Source: Xiphydria camelus (lineage: Eukaryota > Arthropoda > Insecta > Hymenoptera > Xiphydriidae). Taken from it: DNA of 64,000 nt. Numbering within the stretch: position 1 is the first letter of the stretch; the number at the start of each line of letters is the position of its first letter. The notes below the pieces were generated by a model. That model ran no database searches. It was not told the origin of the DNA and saw nothing but the letters and a program-made list of their open reading frames with translations. The position numbers and the translations under genes were made by a program. Positions 37,219-49,900 of the stretch are shown here, piece by piece. Location: NCBI GenBank assembly GCA_963678675.1, contig OY783198.1, forward strand, positions 24,972,684 through 25,036,683. Direction: 5' to 3'.

Positions 37219-40200
37219 TATCGATATCCTCGGCCGTTCCATTTTTTTTTTTGTTAAAAATTACCACGAGTTCGTCGAAACGAATAGCTTACCCGTGATG
37301 CCTACTCATATACGATAAATTCTGTTGCGGAATGATTTATAAAAAAATCATGCAATTTTATATATTACGTATTTCATAATCGAGCCATTCTCCCAAACTC
37401 TTCCACGCGGTGAAAATTCGACCGAAATCACTTGCAACTTACAGCACGTCCTCTCCGTTCGTATACCTACTTTTGCGAAAGGCGCGGCTTACGTAACGAC
37501 CAATGCCCTTTAGGACGGCGTGTACGATTGGCGCAACGATATGCCTACATTTGCCAATACCCTTTACTTTCTCCCCGCTAATTATTCGATCAAATTGCCG
37601 GAGACACCGCGTATAAATCGCAGCTCCCCGTATCTCCAGTCACGCGAAAAAAGATCGACGTTATCCCTCGAAAATCATTCCCCGCGTTCGCATTGTCGCG
37701 ATCCTCCGCGAAACGTAGGACCGATTGGAGTACGACGAAAAAAAAAAAAGGCATTCCAAGTGCAACACCCGAGACCAGAAATCCTCCCACAGCCGCGTGA
37801 TTCGGAGATTTTTGTTGTGCGGCGCAACCCGTGCTCGCCAGAACTTTCTTGAGGCGCTGCCGGCCGGTTGCAATAAAAAATAAGCGACATACCCTACATA
37901 GGGCGTAGGTTTATCTGCATTAGACGAGTGTTAGAGGGCCGGCAACCGCAAACCGGTCCTGATCATCATGTGGAATGCCAGGCCGCACTGTTGCCACATG
38001 TATGCATGATTTTCTAAAACTGCATCACACGGCGGTCCACGCATGCGTGGCCCGGCGATTCGAGGACGATGTCCTCTCTCAGGCGCGACCTCCGCGTCGA
38101 CCCTGTTCCACTTCTTTGCGAACACAGAAGCAATTTGCCAACGCAAACTGGATGCAGAGGGAACTGGTTTCCATTCGCGAGCGCAACCGTTCAACAACCT
38201 TTGAGAGACGCGCGCGGTCGTTAAACGACTTTTTTTTCTCTCTCTCTCTCGTACGGTGAACCGCGCATATACGTTGTACGCGCGGGAAGACGCCACTTCC
38301 GTATACGAGCGTCGTGGATTTTCGAAAATCCGAGGCTACGGTAATTTCGGGTTGAATTTTGGAAATATCCGTAACGGGGCGCGCGGCGAAATCGAAGAAA
38401 CTTTTGACGAATACAGTTCGCTTCTTTCGCTCGCGTACTCGTACCCTTTCGAACTGGAGCCGCGCGACCGTCGACCACTTTCGGCGCGGCGGGGCTTTGA
38501 TAAACAAGGCAATCGTGGTACGGTGTACCACTTCAAAAGAGCGCACGAGAGCACGCGTACCTATATCTACGCCGCGAGCATACCGTAACGTCATCTCGTC
38601 CGATGCGTGAAAACGCGGAATCTCAGCGGAAAGAGAAAGGAACGAGGAGAGACGTCCGACGGGGAGAATATTTGTAAAAACAAACGACACATTCGGTCGG
38701 TATCGTGAAATTCCTACTGCGTATCGCGAAAATCTTAAAAACCCCATCTTCAAAACGTTATCGAAATATTTCAAAAGCGTTTTGCGCTCGACGCGCGACT
38801 CTCCTCCCTGATTAAATTCGCACGATATCCGCGCTCTCGGTCGCCCGCTGTAAAATCCCATCCAATCCCCGCGTGAGCCCATCGAGAACGCCACGGAAAA
38901 ATTCCCGAGTGTGCGCAAGGCGCGCGTCTACGGCGTAGGCCGTGGTGCGTCGAACTCCGAAATCAGAGCCACTGCTGCACACCGCTCCTCCACGCCCCGA
39001 GCCACCGTAATCGCGCACCTCGTACGCCGGCGAATATTCCCGCGAGACGAGATAACGAGAGAGCGGCTCCGGGTACGGAGAAATTGTGGATTGCGAGCCG
39101 TTCGGAAAAGAGCAGCGGTAACAGGTGCTGCACAGGAAACACGCCGGCATTGTTGGATTCAAGGCCACGCCACTATAAAACCCTTCTATCGCATAAGAGC
39201 ATAAAAAAAGTCGGAATAGAGGGAGGACGGCCTTGACAAGTAGGGGTGTCCACGTCGGGAAACGACGCGCGCATCGGCGCACGGATGCGTTGACGCGTGT
39301 AGCCACCGCGTGGCGATCTCTCCGTGTGTTGCGCGCGACGCGGCTGTGTTGCGCCGCGCGACTGTGTAGCCCTGGATCGTCTAGCCAAGCCCGTCTAGGG
39401 CTCGCGCGCTATCCTGGTCCTAGATCAAGTTAGCAGCTAGTCGCGCCCTACTCACCGCGTGCACATAAGACCAGGGCCGTACCGCAAATCGCGCTTTGGG
39501 CGCGAAGGGGGGCTCCCCGCGCGCGATCCACGAACCGAGATCCTATCCGTCGCGGATCGTCGTGGAGACGCGCGGCTATGGATACCCCGGCGCGGCTTCC
39601 ACTCGTCCCCCGTTGGAATCGTCGACGCCGCGCGTCGCGCTCGTTATCGTCGATATTATTGCCGAGTTCAGGAATGCACACGGTGTTGCGGGACGCTAAA
39701 CGGCGTGATTTTCCCTGCGGTCCGGACGAGACGCGACGGTCGGCTGCGTGCCTATACGTGTATATCGAATCGACGCGCCGCGTATGTTTGCCACTCTTGG
39801 AAGTGCGCGTTATAATGCGTTTTTCTTTTTTCCTTCGGGGCGATCGAACGTCACGAACTTTGGGCGAACGTTCGCGCGGGCGTCGTGTGAAATCATTGGG
39901 AAATCGCGCTGCGCCGCGTCGCCCGGACTTTTCGGTACCTTCCTGCGCCTGGAAGTCTTGAGAGGCGGCGAAGGTGAATCGACGCGTTGGAGCGATGTTT
40001 TTTTTTCGCGACGTCTCTCGCGGTTAAAGGGGAAAATAATTTGTCGAGAGGAAAATATGTATACCCCGGGCCACTCTGCTCTTTCGTCACGCCTGCGTGA
40101 CTGTTCGCGAGGCGAGTTCGCGGAAAATATACACAGGTATCTCACACGTCCCGTCGGCGGCTCCGTCTACGAGGTTGAGAAATATTTCGAAAGACGGGTA

Positions 40201-42691
40201 GTCAATTACAAATGGCAAGATCGTCTAAAAATGGCCGTGTCGTCGTGCCACGCACTCGTACTCCGCGTATGCGTAGAGAATCGAGCGTGTGGACTGCCTG
40301 TCGAGGTTTTATACGGGTTCGTTAGCGATGAAATAGAATTGAAAATTCGTCGAAACGATACTATTATGCTTCGCGGGAGAAGAGCGCGCGATATTTCGAT
40401 GATTCGCGATGTGTCGTCGCGAAAATGATGATAACAATGTAAAGTTGATCATACGATTTTTGTATGTACCTACTCGGAAAAAGGCGCGTTTCCCGCGCAA
40501 GTAAAGTCCCGTATGCCCTGTCGTCGCGCAAATTGTTCAATGTTTGCCAAAACGACGCGATTGCTTTTGAAACAAATTTTTCATCGTCCGAATTCACGCC
40601 ATTGACCTCGACGCTACATCGCATAACGAATGCACATCTATCCGCCCAATTAAGAAGCGTGAAATCGCATCGAATTATTCACATTTTTCGCAGCGTGGGT
40701 ACATTTTCGCTTAGACACGGTCCTGGATGACCATAAATGCAGTCAGCCCCTCGCTAGAGCTCGCCGGCTCACACACGCGCGACGTACGCGCTCGCATGGT
40801 CCTACGTGTGCGCACATACGCGCGCGCGCGACGCTGCAGAGTCCGCCGACTCGCCCCTACCCACTCGGGGCTGTTCCCACACTCGCCTTCTGGCCGCAAG
40901 TGTTTTACCGCGGCGAAAACCCTCCTCTACCTGCATAACGGGTTGTTTTTTTTCCAATGGGGAAGGCTTTCGAAAAAAGGATTGCACCCCGCAGCACGCG
41001 GCCGTTAATTTTATTTGCGATACACCCGCGGACGCGACCCTCCGCCAAAATTTGCAGCCCTTTCGCCGTCCGTTTTACGGCTTCTCGACCTCTCGCCAAT
41101 TTTCTCCCGCGTGATAAAGCTCTACGGCTCTACGGCTTTTACGGCTCTTAAAATGTTCGCGCGCCGCCGGTACGATGGATCGGGTTGAGAGGGGTTTTCG
41201 TCTGCGCGCGAGAAAAGAGAGATTGACCCTGCCCGACGCGTATGCTCGTAAACGTATAAATTTCAAAATGGTCGAGCCGAGAATCGCGTCCGTCGAGAGA
41301 GCGCAGAGACGTTCGTACATTCTTTCGGGTTTTACGAGTCGCTGTATAGTTGCAGAGCTGGACGGAGGAAGTTGATTCCAGATAACGCGTTTCCTCGATA
41401 GTCACGGAAAGTTATCCGAAAATTTTCCGCGGAATAATCAATGCGCGCGACTTTTCGTCGCCTTCGATTTGGAGTTATCCAATAATCGCGCTTTCGAGCG
41501 ACTGTTTACGACTATCGGGAAAATGTTATCTAGGAATATCTTAAATCGAGGATGACGCTATTTACGAATTATTTTGTAGCGAATACCGTGCACACGCGAG
41601 CCCGCTTCGGAGAGCATAACGACAGATTGGGTCTAACGCGTTTCATTTATATTCAGTGGCTCTAAAGTTTCCCACGTACCGTAGAATTCTCCGGGTCCTA
41701 CGTATATGGAAAATGCGGAAGTCCAATTTTGCACCCCAGACACCCTCGTCGCAACACCGGATGTTAGAGCGCGGACCCTTGTATGTACTGGCGGATCAAG
41801 AGCTTCCTTCGTTCGCTTCGAACGCGGAATACAGTTTTTCGACCACCTGTTGCATCCTACAACAAAAATGCGAAAACGGTTCCCGCGCTATTCAATTTGG
41901 TTATGCAAAATAACGATGTCTAATAGTTGAACAAAATTGACACGGGCGATCTATACGTCGATATCAAACGCACAAGTCATTTTAATTTACGGTTAAATAC
42001 TGTTTTTAATGGCTAAACTAAACCGGCGCCGCCGTACTCTAAAGGAAATAATTAATGGGTCTCGGCTTGAATCTATGTATCCGCGAATGGTTGAAGACAA
42101 TCATTACAAATGGAGAAAAATTGTTTGTTTAATATCTATCGGCGCAGTACACTGTTATTATCGCCTTAATACCGCGGGCAATGAGTATTCGTACGGCGCA
42201 ATCTCGAGTGGCATAATGCGCGTACTTGTGAAATGCAGATCGAACCTCTCTCTTTCTAAAGCAATAACGCGCGGGAATACCTCCCCCGAATCTCGTTCAG
42301 CGTTCTAGTTCTATCTTTCAATCCCGGCGGGCGGAGAGCATTTTTATAATTATGGGCAAGTACCTGGAGATTTCCAAGTACGGCGCCTCTCTGCGTAGGA
42401 TCTCTTCTAACGAGAATGCCTACTTCGGGAACGGGACTGCTCGAGTCCTGTAAATTGAGGAACTGATCATTTTTATTATACGATCCCAGCTATGACTAAG
42501 CCTGTCGTGCAGCGCCATCTCTGAATATTCGACGAAACTCTCATGCAATACTTCTGCTAGTAACCAAACTCTCCTTGACGTATGTACCGTCTGACTTGCT
42601 ACCTCTGAATGTAATCACAATAAATGCACGTGTATTGACTTAGTGTATACCTATATAAATATTTCAATCTCTGTAAATACAAATCTGATGC

Positions 42692-42697
42692 TTTATT
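42692..42697 (-). terminator. Polyadenylation signal of Fgop2
   Basis: AATAAA on the minus strand about 130 bp past the Fgop2 stop codon. Confidence 0.5.
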
Positions 42698-42824
42698 CGG
42701 TACTTAAATGAAAACTTCACCGTTATTATTACACTTTATATCGTATTCCCTCTAAATGCAAAAACGTCGACGCTTCGCGAAGTATCGTTCTTATAAATAT
42801 TACAAACAGTTTAATTACTTATAT

Positions 42825-43648
42825 TTATACATCTGATTGATCAGTTTGTACGATTTTATTCTCCGTCGGCGGATCTTTACTCAACGAACCATACTTATTA
42901 GCAATGTCGACTATTTCCCGCAAAACGGCATTCTCTTCCTTCAAACGCGAATATAACTCCTTCTCCTTCAATTCGCTTTCTTCGTCTAAGGTGGCAGCAG
43001 TTTTCATTACCGCAACCATTTCATTGATCTTTTCTGCTTGAGTGGTGATTATCTGTTAGGAAAAAGAAGAAATAGAGAATCAAATAACGTACATCATACT
43101 GAATTTACGATTATTACACTTACATTTGCATATTTTGCATTGTGCATGGAGGTGAAGTCCGTCTTACAGCGTCGTATCAATGAAGCAGTTTGTTGTCTAT
43201 ACTTTGACATGATTAATTCGAGCGCGTTCTGATGCTCTTCTAAAGCATTTCTCAATTCTTTATTCTCCGCTTGAATTTCGCGAAGATGTCTGTCTTCTTG
43301 TTGTATCCCTGCTATTATCTGCAAGTGTGGTCTCTGCATGGCTTTGGTATTCAAAATTTCGATCTCTTCTTGATACTGCAAAGAAAAAGAGATATTTCAA
43401 TATGAGAATCGACAAATTGTGAAATATATTACAATTTATAACATAATTTAGAGAGGATTAATGTAATCTATACAATGAGAACTATAAAAACTAATTCTTT
43501 TTGTGCTGCATACCTGTTTCATATTGTCAATTTGGGTGCAAACAGATTGTATTTCGGTTATTAAATTATCTGCAACACTTTCTTGATCCGTGATGCGTCC
43601 TACCAATCTTTTTGCATCTAAGATGATTTGTTGAAACGTAAGTGACAT
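42825..43648 (-). CDS. Fgop2: FGFR1OP2/SIKE family coiled-coil protein (STRIPAK subunit)
   Basis: Three coding exons: 43648-43514, 43375-43124 and 43052-42825, all joined in phase 0; 204 aa, shorter than human FGFR1OP2 because a middle insert is absent. Family blocks: MSLTFQQIILDAKRLVGRI at the start, MKQYQEEIEILN, GIQQEDRHLREIQAENKEL, LEEHQNALELIMSKYRQQ and the late EENAVLREIVDIA. The protein is predicted to be almost entirely coiled coil. In Drosophila and vertebrates FGFR1OP2 and SIKE bind striatin in the STRIPAK kinase-phosphatase complex, which restrains Hippo signalling. The ATG follows the acceptor dinucleotide directly (TTATTACAG then ATG), so the whole 5' UTR must be on one or more upstream exons. 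It is divergent from Ric8. FGFR1OP2 and SIKE1 are vertebrate duplicates; one insect gene stands for both. Confidence 0.93.
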
Positions 43649-44285
43649 CTGTAATAACAAATTGAGGAGAGGATTACATTTCCAAGGGAATGCTTGCGCT
43701 ATGCACACTTTAATGAATCGTTATTTTTGTTTTAGAATTATACAAAGATGACGCATGGTATTTATACATTCTATAAGTAATTACATCCTTTTTGCATACG
43801 CCCTCTTTTAAAATGGAATCGTTACATTTATTAACTAACCCTATTATTTCGTGCTGCAGATCAATGTAGTACTTACATTTTTTTCGTAACCTCGCACAGC
43901 TAGAAACGGATTAGAATTATTGGACTGTTTGTTTTCACGGTATACTTTCTCATTAGAATGAGAAAAAAAGTTCAACTTTTCTCAAAATTAACACCGTAGC
44001 ACCGAATCAACACAAAAAGTGAGTTCTTTTATGAAAATCGTAAGACAGTTTCGTACACATGTATTGGACAATTCGAAAGAATTTAAAGCCGGTTACTCAT
44101 AGAGCGGTAATCCACCGCGAAACTAAAGCTTGGTCTACAATAGAATCGTGGACAAATTTAAAACATTTTTTCATTGCACATTCGACGCTAAAACGCGTGG
44201 TTGTCTTTGGTTATCTCCTACTGCGCTCATTACCTGTCATTGCCTATCTTGAGTGGCTTCAGATCAGACGAAGCGTCTTATAATT
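43649..44285. promoter_or_regulatory. Divergent promoter region of Fgop2 and Ric8
   Basis: About 640 bp separate the two start codons. Part of this must be the Fgop2 leader intron, since its ATG directly abuts a splice acceptor; so the space left for promoters is smaller still. No TATA box is obvious. Confidence 0.55.
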
Positions 44286-46985
44286 ATGGAAGCCTTGGTA
44301 AACAAATTGATCTCCGGATCTGACGAGGTTTCTGACAGTATGACGATATTTTTAAATCAGGTAGGTGCATCATTTTCAAACGATCATATTTTCTCTGAGT
44401 AAAATATTAATTATCCAAAATTGTCTGCATAAATACATTCTTATTGATGGACTATTTGGAATAAAGCATCAATCTTTATTTATTCATATTTCGTAGATTT
44501 CTTAATATCGCACAATTTTTTAAAATAATATTCAGTATTCTACTATCTATTAATATTGATAACTTGGGCATTTTACGTTCCAGTACGGAGAGAAACACAC
44601 ATTGGAGGAACTCGACCAAAATAATCTAAGAGAGAAACTGTGGGAAGCCTTATTTAAATATTTGAAAAATCCTGAAAATTCTACGGTACACCATAAATGT
44701 CTTGCCGTTCTTCGAATACTCAGGTAATATTCACTTACAATATATCATTTTTAATATATCATGGATAAACAATTTTCACAAATACCTTTGTATAAATACA
44801 ATTTTTGCACCAAAAAATGTGGAGTAGAGTAATTATTAATTTTCCTTCCATTTTCAATCATATGGTAGTCGTGACAAAACTGGTTTAGAAAATCTTATAA
44901 CTGAGGAAAGAATGAACGTTATAGTGACCTATGGTTACCTTGCAAATGATACTAAGGAACAAGAGATTTCCTCAAATTTAAAACGTATGTATATTTTACT
45001 GCCTATACTGGAATGTCTATATGTTTCTAAACTTATTCCAATTCAAAATAATGAAGATTAGTCACAAGTAAGTGATTAAATTGGTTTTGGTTTCAGTAAG
45101 AATCGAAGCATTGAAATTGCTATTCAACTTACTGTATAATAGTACAAAGGTACAAACAACTATATCGAGAACATTGTCTTTGCCATTATTAATTGGTCAC
45201 ATAAATAAATATAAGAGTGAATCCTTATACGATGTGAAATTGTATGAAATGAGAATCTTGTTTCTAATAACCGCCCTGAATGTTCCAACGAGGAGTGTCA
45301 TTAAAGAGGATTTGCATGGAGATATTTCTCTTATCGATATTCTAAAGGACATGTTCACTTTGCACCAAACCGACGAAGTAGTCGTACTGGAGGTACTACT
45401 TTTACACTTCTTCGTTAATTAATAAATGTTCCTGAAATCTAAAAAATTGGTGCATCACATATACTATCATATTTTGGCAGGATAACGAAGTTGAATTGAC
45501 TTGTGAAATATTGAAAGTATTATTTAATTTATATATCAATACAACTGATACCTCTGCCACAGAAGATGAAAAATATAACGACTTAGTCGCAATATTATAC
45601 AAGTTATTGCACTGTGAGACTGACACGAAGCAAGAAGAACTGCAAAGGCAAGCCCCTTGATTATATAGAATTTTTACTTAGTGCCTCTACAAAGCCCTCC
45701 ATCGTTTATTACTTAAAATTCTTTTTTACAGCCATATCGTACATTTATTAATCACCATTCCACCTAATTGCTATTCACCGCTAATTCCGGATGTTGAGAA
45801 TGAAACATCTGAGACGGTTTATCAAAATAAAGATATGTCGGCTATATCTGTGCTACTGAAATTGTTAGAACAGAAGTTGGATTGCGAGACAAATTTAGTA
45901 GAAAATGCTTCACCCACTCTTGTAGCGTTAATAAGACTCGTCACGTCGGAAAGACTGATACGCAAATACGTCCGATTACAAGTAAGATTCGTGTACTAAA
46001 TAAGTTTCTTTTCAGCTACCTTAATATTGTTGCAACGCAGTATTCTACATGAAATATCGTATAATATTACTTCAAACGTTTCTGCCGAAGATAACGAAAA
46101 CGTATACATATTTATTGACGGTTGTGGATTTGATCTTTCTTGCTCATCTCTTTTCAATTCTTCGCTTTCAGGTATTACCGCCATTGAAAGACGTCATGAA
46201 ACGTCCGGAAGAAGGTATTACATTGCGAGCGAAACTATGCAAGCTCCTGACGTCTCCATTATTGAAATTACGAGATCTTGTGGCAGAACTCGTATTTGTT
46301 TTGTGCAAAGAGAATGGTATGCTCTAAAAAAATATGAACGCACCTCTCATTGACTTGAAGGTATATAGACTAATTGGTATTTATTTAATTAGTTGGACGT
46401 ATGGTAAAGTATACTGGATATGGAAATGCGGCCGGAACGTTTGCAAACAAAGGATTATTAGGCGGTCATCAGCCCGAGGTAGCTTACTCGTCAGAATCCG
46501 AAGATAGCGACACGGAAGAGTATATCAAATATAAAGAACAGTAAGATTGCATTGATTATTTTGGGCTATAATGAAAATACGCAGAGTATTCTTCAATTTT
46601 AATCCATCAGTGATGTAAGGAACTATATTGATGTAACATTTTGCAGGATAAATCCCGTGACCGGCTGTTACGAGCGTCCTAAACCAAATCCCATGGAGGG
46701 AATGACCGAAGAACAGAAAGAACACGAAGCTTTGCAGCTTGTAGGACTTATGGATAAGTTGACGAGGTTCGTAGCTCACCATTCGTTAGATCATCGAAAT
46801 GTACTTGTGAATACAAATATGATTTATCTATAAAATGTTCAATGTTATCCTCTTCTTACGCTTTGTTTTGCAGAGGAGGAGTGGTGCAACCCTGCCGTAT
46901 AGGGGACGACGGAAAGCCAAAACCTATCGAGCATGTATTGGAATTGCAGAGCCAACAGACAAACGAAGAATCGGACTCGGAGTAA
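44286..46985 (+). CDS. Ric8a: Synembryn / Ric-8A: G-alpha chaperone and nucleotide exchange factor
   Basis: Ten exons in phase: 44286-44360, 44584-44723, 44869-44984, 45097-45392, 45481-45647, 45732-45981, 46172-46316, 46393-46540, 46647-46766, 46874-46985; 522 aa, the normal family length. Ric-8 folds nascent G-alpha subunits and acts as a non-receptor GEF; in insects it is needed for asymmetric cell division and gastrulation. The body is an armadillo-like helical solenoid. The most telling blocks are [33 protein letters not shown] (here with V from the exon 7-8 junction), an acidic casein-kinase-2-type patch [12 protein letters not shown] and [15 protein letters not shown] near the C-terminus, all matching vertebrate RIC8A. 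Intron 5 starts with GC instead of GT (AG|GCAAGC). The last residues are acidic (ESDSE). Confidence 0.97.
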
Positions 46986-49900
46986 CAGTTGCAAACTTTG
47001 CAACGTGACGTATTGTACATATATATAAACGTTATAAATGTAACGTATAAGTGTTGAATTGTAAATTGCGTTTATTCGATATAATAAAGAATCTATATGT
47101 ATGTCACATGCGTCACGTCTCTTGCCGTCTCGTTTAAACCGCTGCCCTGATATTCCGCTCTCGTTCGTATGCAAAATGCAAGTAGAGGCGTAAACGAAAT
47201 ACTATTCCCAAAGTTATAACAGAAATTTGATCAGGAAATGAAAAGAAACTTTTTCTTTTGGTTTGCTTACTTTATTGAAAAAGAACAAAGAACAACATTA
47301 CAAACTAAACAATTGGCAGGAAATAAAAAATATAACAGTTTCCAAAATCACATGAAATGTTTAAACATTACAATTTTTGTAAATTGTGTTATGTGCTTTT
47401 GTGAGCATCACAATATATTATTGCATTGCAGCCTATGCGCACACAAGAATGTATGTTCCTACATGTTTCAGAGAACTGCGTAATGATATTTTTTTTTTGA
47501 GAATATCTTAATATAGGACAGGTTATATAAATTGACAGGTGATCGCATATTGTGTTGATATGATGAAACGGTGTACGGTCAACGAAGAACATTTATTTTA
47601 AGGCTAAATTTATCCATCCTATAGTAAAATATTTCCAATTTAATACATTTGACAAATATATAAGTAGCAAATGTTCCATATCTTTAGTTTATGTAATACG
47701 GTATGTAGATTAAAATATTATTTTTTTTTTGTAAAAGTGTATATAGATGTGTATACGTATAATACAATAAATTTTAATATTTTATATAAAAATGAAACTA
47801 AAATTTTGTAGGTACAAGGTAGAAAAAAGCTGATTTGCTTCAAACAAAAAAAAAACAAGACCCCTGTTTGAGATAGTTACGGACTAGTCTTAACAAACTT
47901 TGGAAGAATTACAAAAGAAAGAAAATAAAGAACGAGAAATCATAGCGTACTCGTAAACTAAAACTGCGTTAAACGACAAACACTAAGTGAAATACTTTGA
48001 AATCAAATTTATAGCGACAAGTATTCAGTACGAAGGTTGAGTAGTCCTTATAGGGAGTTGAAGTTCATAGACAGTCAACCTGAACAATCTGGCCTTTGTA
48101 AATGTAAATAATATGTTGCGTTGCAACTCGACCATGCTCCTTGGCATCCCATTAGCATATAAAAAATATATTGGTATATTCGCTTTCCATATTGCATTAC
48201 AATTTACCGTTTTCTTCAGTTGTACTATCCTTATACTGGTTTACATCTTGCAGTATGATACGCGATATTCGAACGTTAAAAATTTTGTCGGAAATAGTCA
48301 TATTTTAATTCGTCCTACTAAAATACCAATGGAGGCTCGAAAGAAACATGGTTTACAAAGACGGTGTTATTCGCAGATTTTACTTTAAAGTCGCAAACTG
48401 AAAGAAGCGAGTAACGACGATACTCGTCCAGCGTGTGTCGAGTTGATAAAAATGAAAGACCGCTTCAATTCGATTAAAATTGCTCGGTATCGTCGCCACT
48501 TCGTTATACGCTGTTTAGTGTAACGCAACATTCCGTATGAAGCCGTTGATTAGCCGTCGACGCGTCTTCGCATTCGATCGCGCGCGAAACGATCCGCACG
48601 ATATTCGCAAAGACACGTACGTACTACACGCAACGGGCGAGTTTTTAATCGTATGTAGTAACCGTTTCAATCTTTGGAAACATTTAACAGTACAGACATT
48701 CCTGATATAATATCATTTCACTTTAATAGTCAGCTTCCGTCATATATCAGTTTAAAAATCACAATATATAAATTAGTGGGACCACAGAGATCACGGAACT
48801 TTGAAGGTATGCATTCTCCGACTCTGGATAGACATACAAGCACACCGATGGAATGCAACTGTAAAATGTGTATGGTGGTCAATTTGATATGTAAACAAAG
48901 TACCCCGAAAAGGAACGATGTATCAAAATAAACAAACGTTCTACAGGGTAACGTATAAACCCTTATCATTTTTTCCCCTCTACCTTCTCTCAGCCTGTTA
49001 AGTATGACATCAAGTAACTAATGCAAATAAATAAAGCTAGTATACTATTGAGGAATGGAACAAAGTAACTCTCATTATACTCCTCTGATGCGACTCTCAT
49101 TACTTATCGTCTAGAGATAGAATACATTAAATATTTGTACTTTAACTGACTAATCAAGGATTTAATCGTAATTTTTTCCTCTTATTCTAATAACCTCGAT
49201 ACTTCACGCGGCACGAATTCAAAATCTAAATAATAAAAAGATGAATCGTAAGCCATACTTATGTGTAAATATTTCGTTTGGCACTAAAGAATTTAATTCT
49301 TGTATTCGATAAAAACACGAAAAGGAGAGAACAAATTAAAAAAAAACAAAAGGGGCAAATTACGCGAGGGACAGAACGAATCGTGTGGCGTGGTAAGAGC
49401 AGTATTATTTACTCTAATTTGCGGCTATACTTGGAATATAGGGCGATATCAAAGTTTCAGCGTTTTGCAGATAGTTTTGAAAACATTGAATTTTTTATGG
49501 AATGCAGTTAATGTAGGCGAAATATAACGTTGGCATCGTATTACGTTTATCTTCAACTACTAAAGCAACCTATTGAGAGCTTAAGCCGAACAACGCGATA
49601 TCGCCGCTCTACCTCCAATTGAGTATTTGAAATGGAAAACCGGCTAATAGACATCAATCGAAATTTAATTATGCAACGGAATAACAACGCGTTTAAATAA
49701 AATAAATAGGCAAACCGTATCTTCCGTAAATTCATCGTGATACAACCGCGAATAGAACGTAAAGTTACGAACTGTAAAACAATAAATAATATAAATAAAA
49801 ATTAGTGGAAGCGAGTAATTTTTAGCAATTAGTGGTCGACGTAAATGTAATGCAACAAATCAAAGGACGAGACCTATGTTATACCGCCAGCAAAATTTAG

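Larger units (their letters stand above)
28418..42690. other. Long CpG-rich region without supportable coding exons
   Basis: Very rich in CG and CGCG words, with many overlapping open frames on both strands that have no domain, no conserved start context and no exon chain. By position it is probably the upstream leader introns and regulatory DNA of the BTB-psq gene. It contains microsatellites and three hairpin or terminal-repeat elements between 35.9 and 37.2 kb. TATAAAA words occur on the plus strand near 30893 and 39173, but I cannot tie them to a gene. Confidence 0.55.

Noticed and set aside
38079..38918. 279-codon minus-strand open frame
   Set aside because: The longest frame in the desert, but opposed by other open frames, with composition typical of chance translation of CG-rich DNA. 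Transcript data would be needed to revive it.
39160..39260. TATA-box promoter on the plus strand (TATAAAA near 39173)
   Set aside because: No gene, leader or splice donor downstream supports it, so it is not listed as a promoter.
39748..40428. 226-codon plus-strand open frame
   Set aside because: Same reasons: no motif, no conserved start context, overlapped by other frames on both strands.
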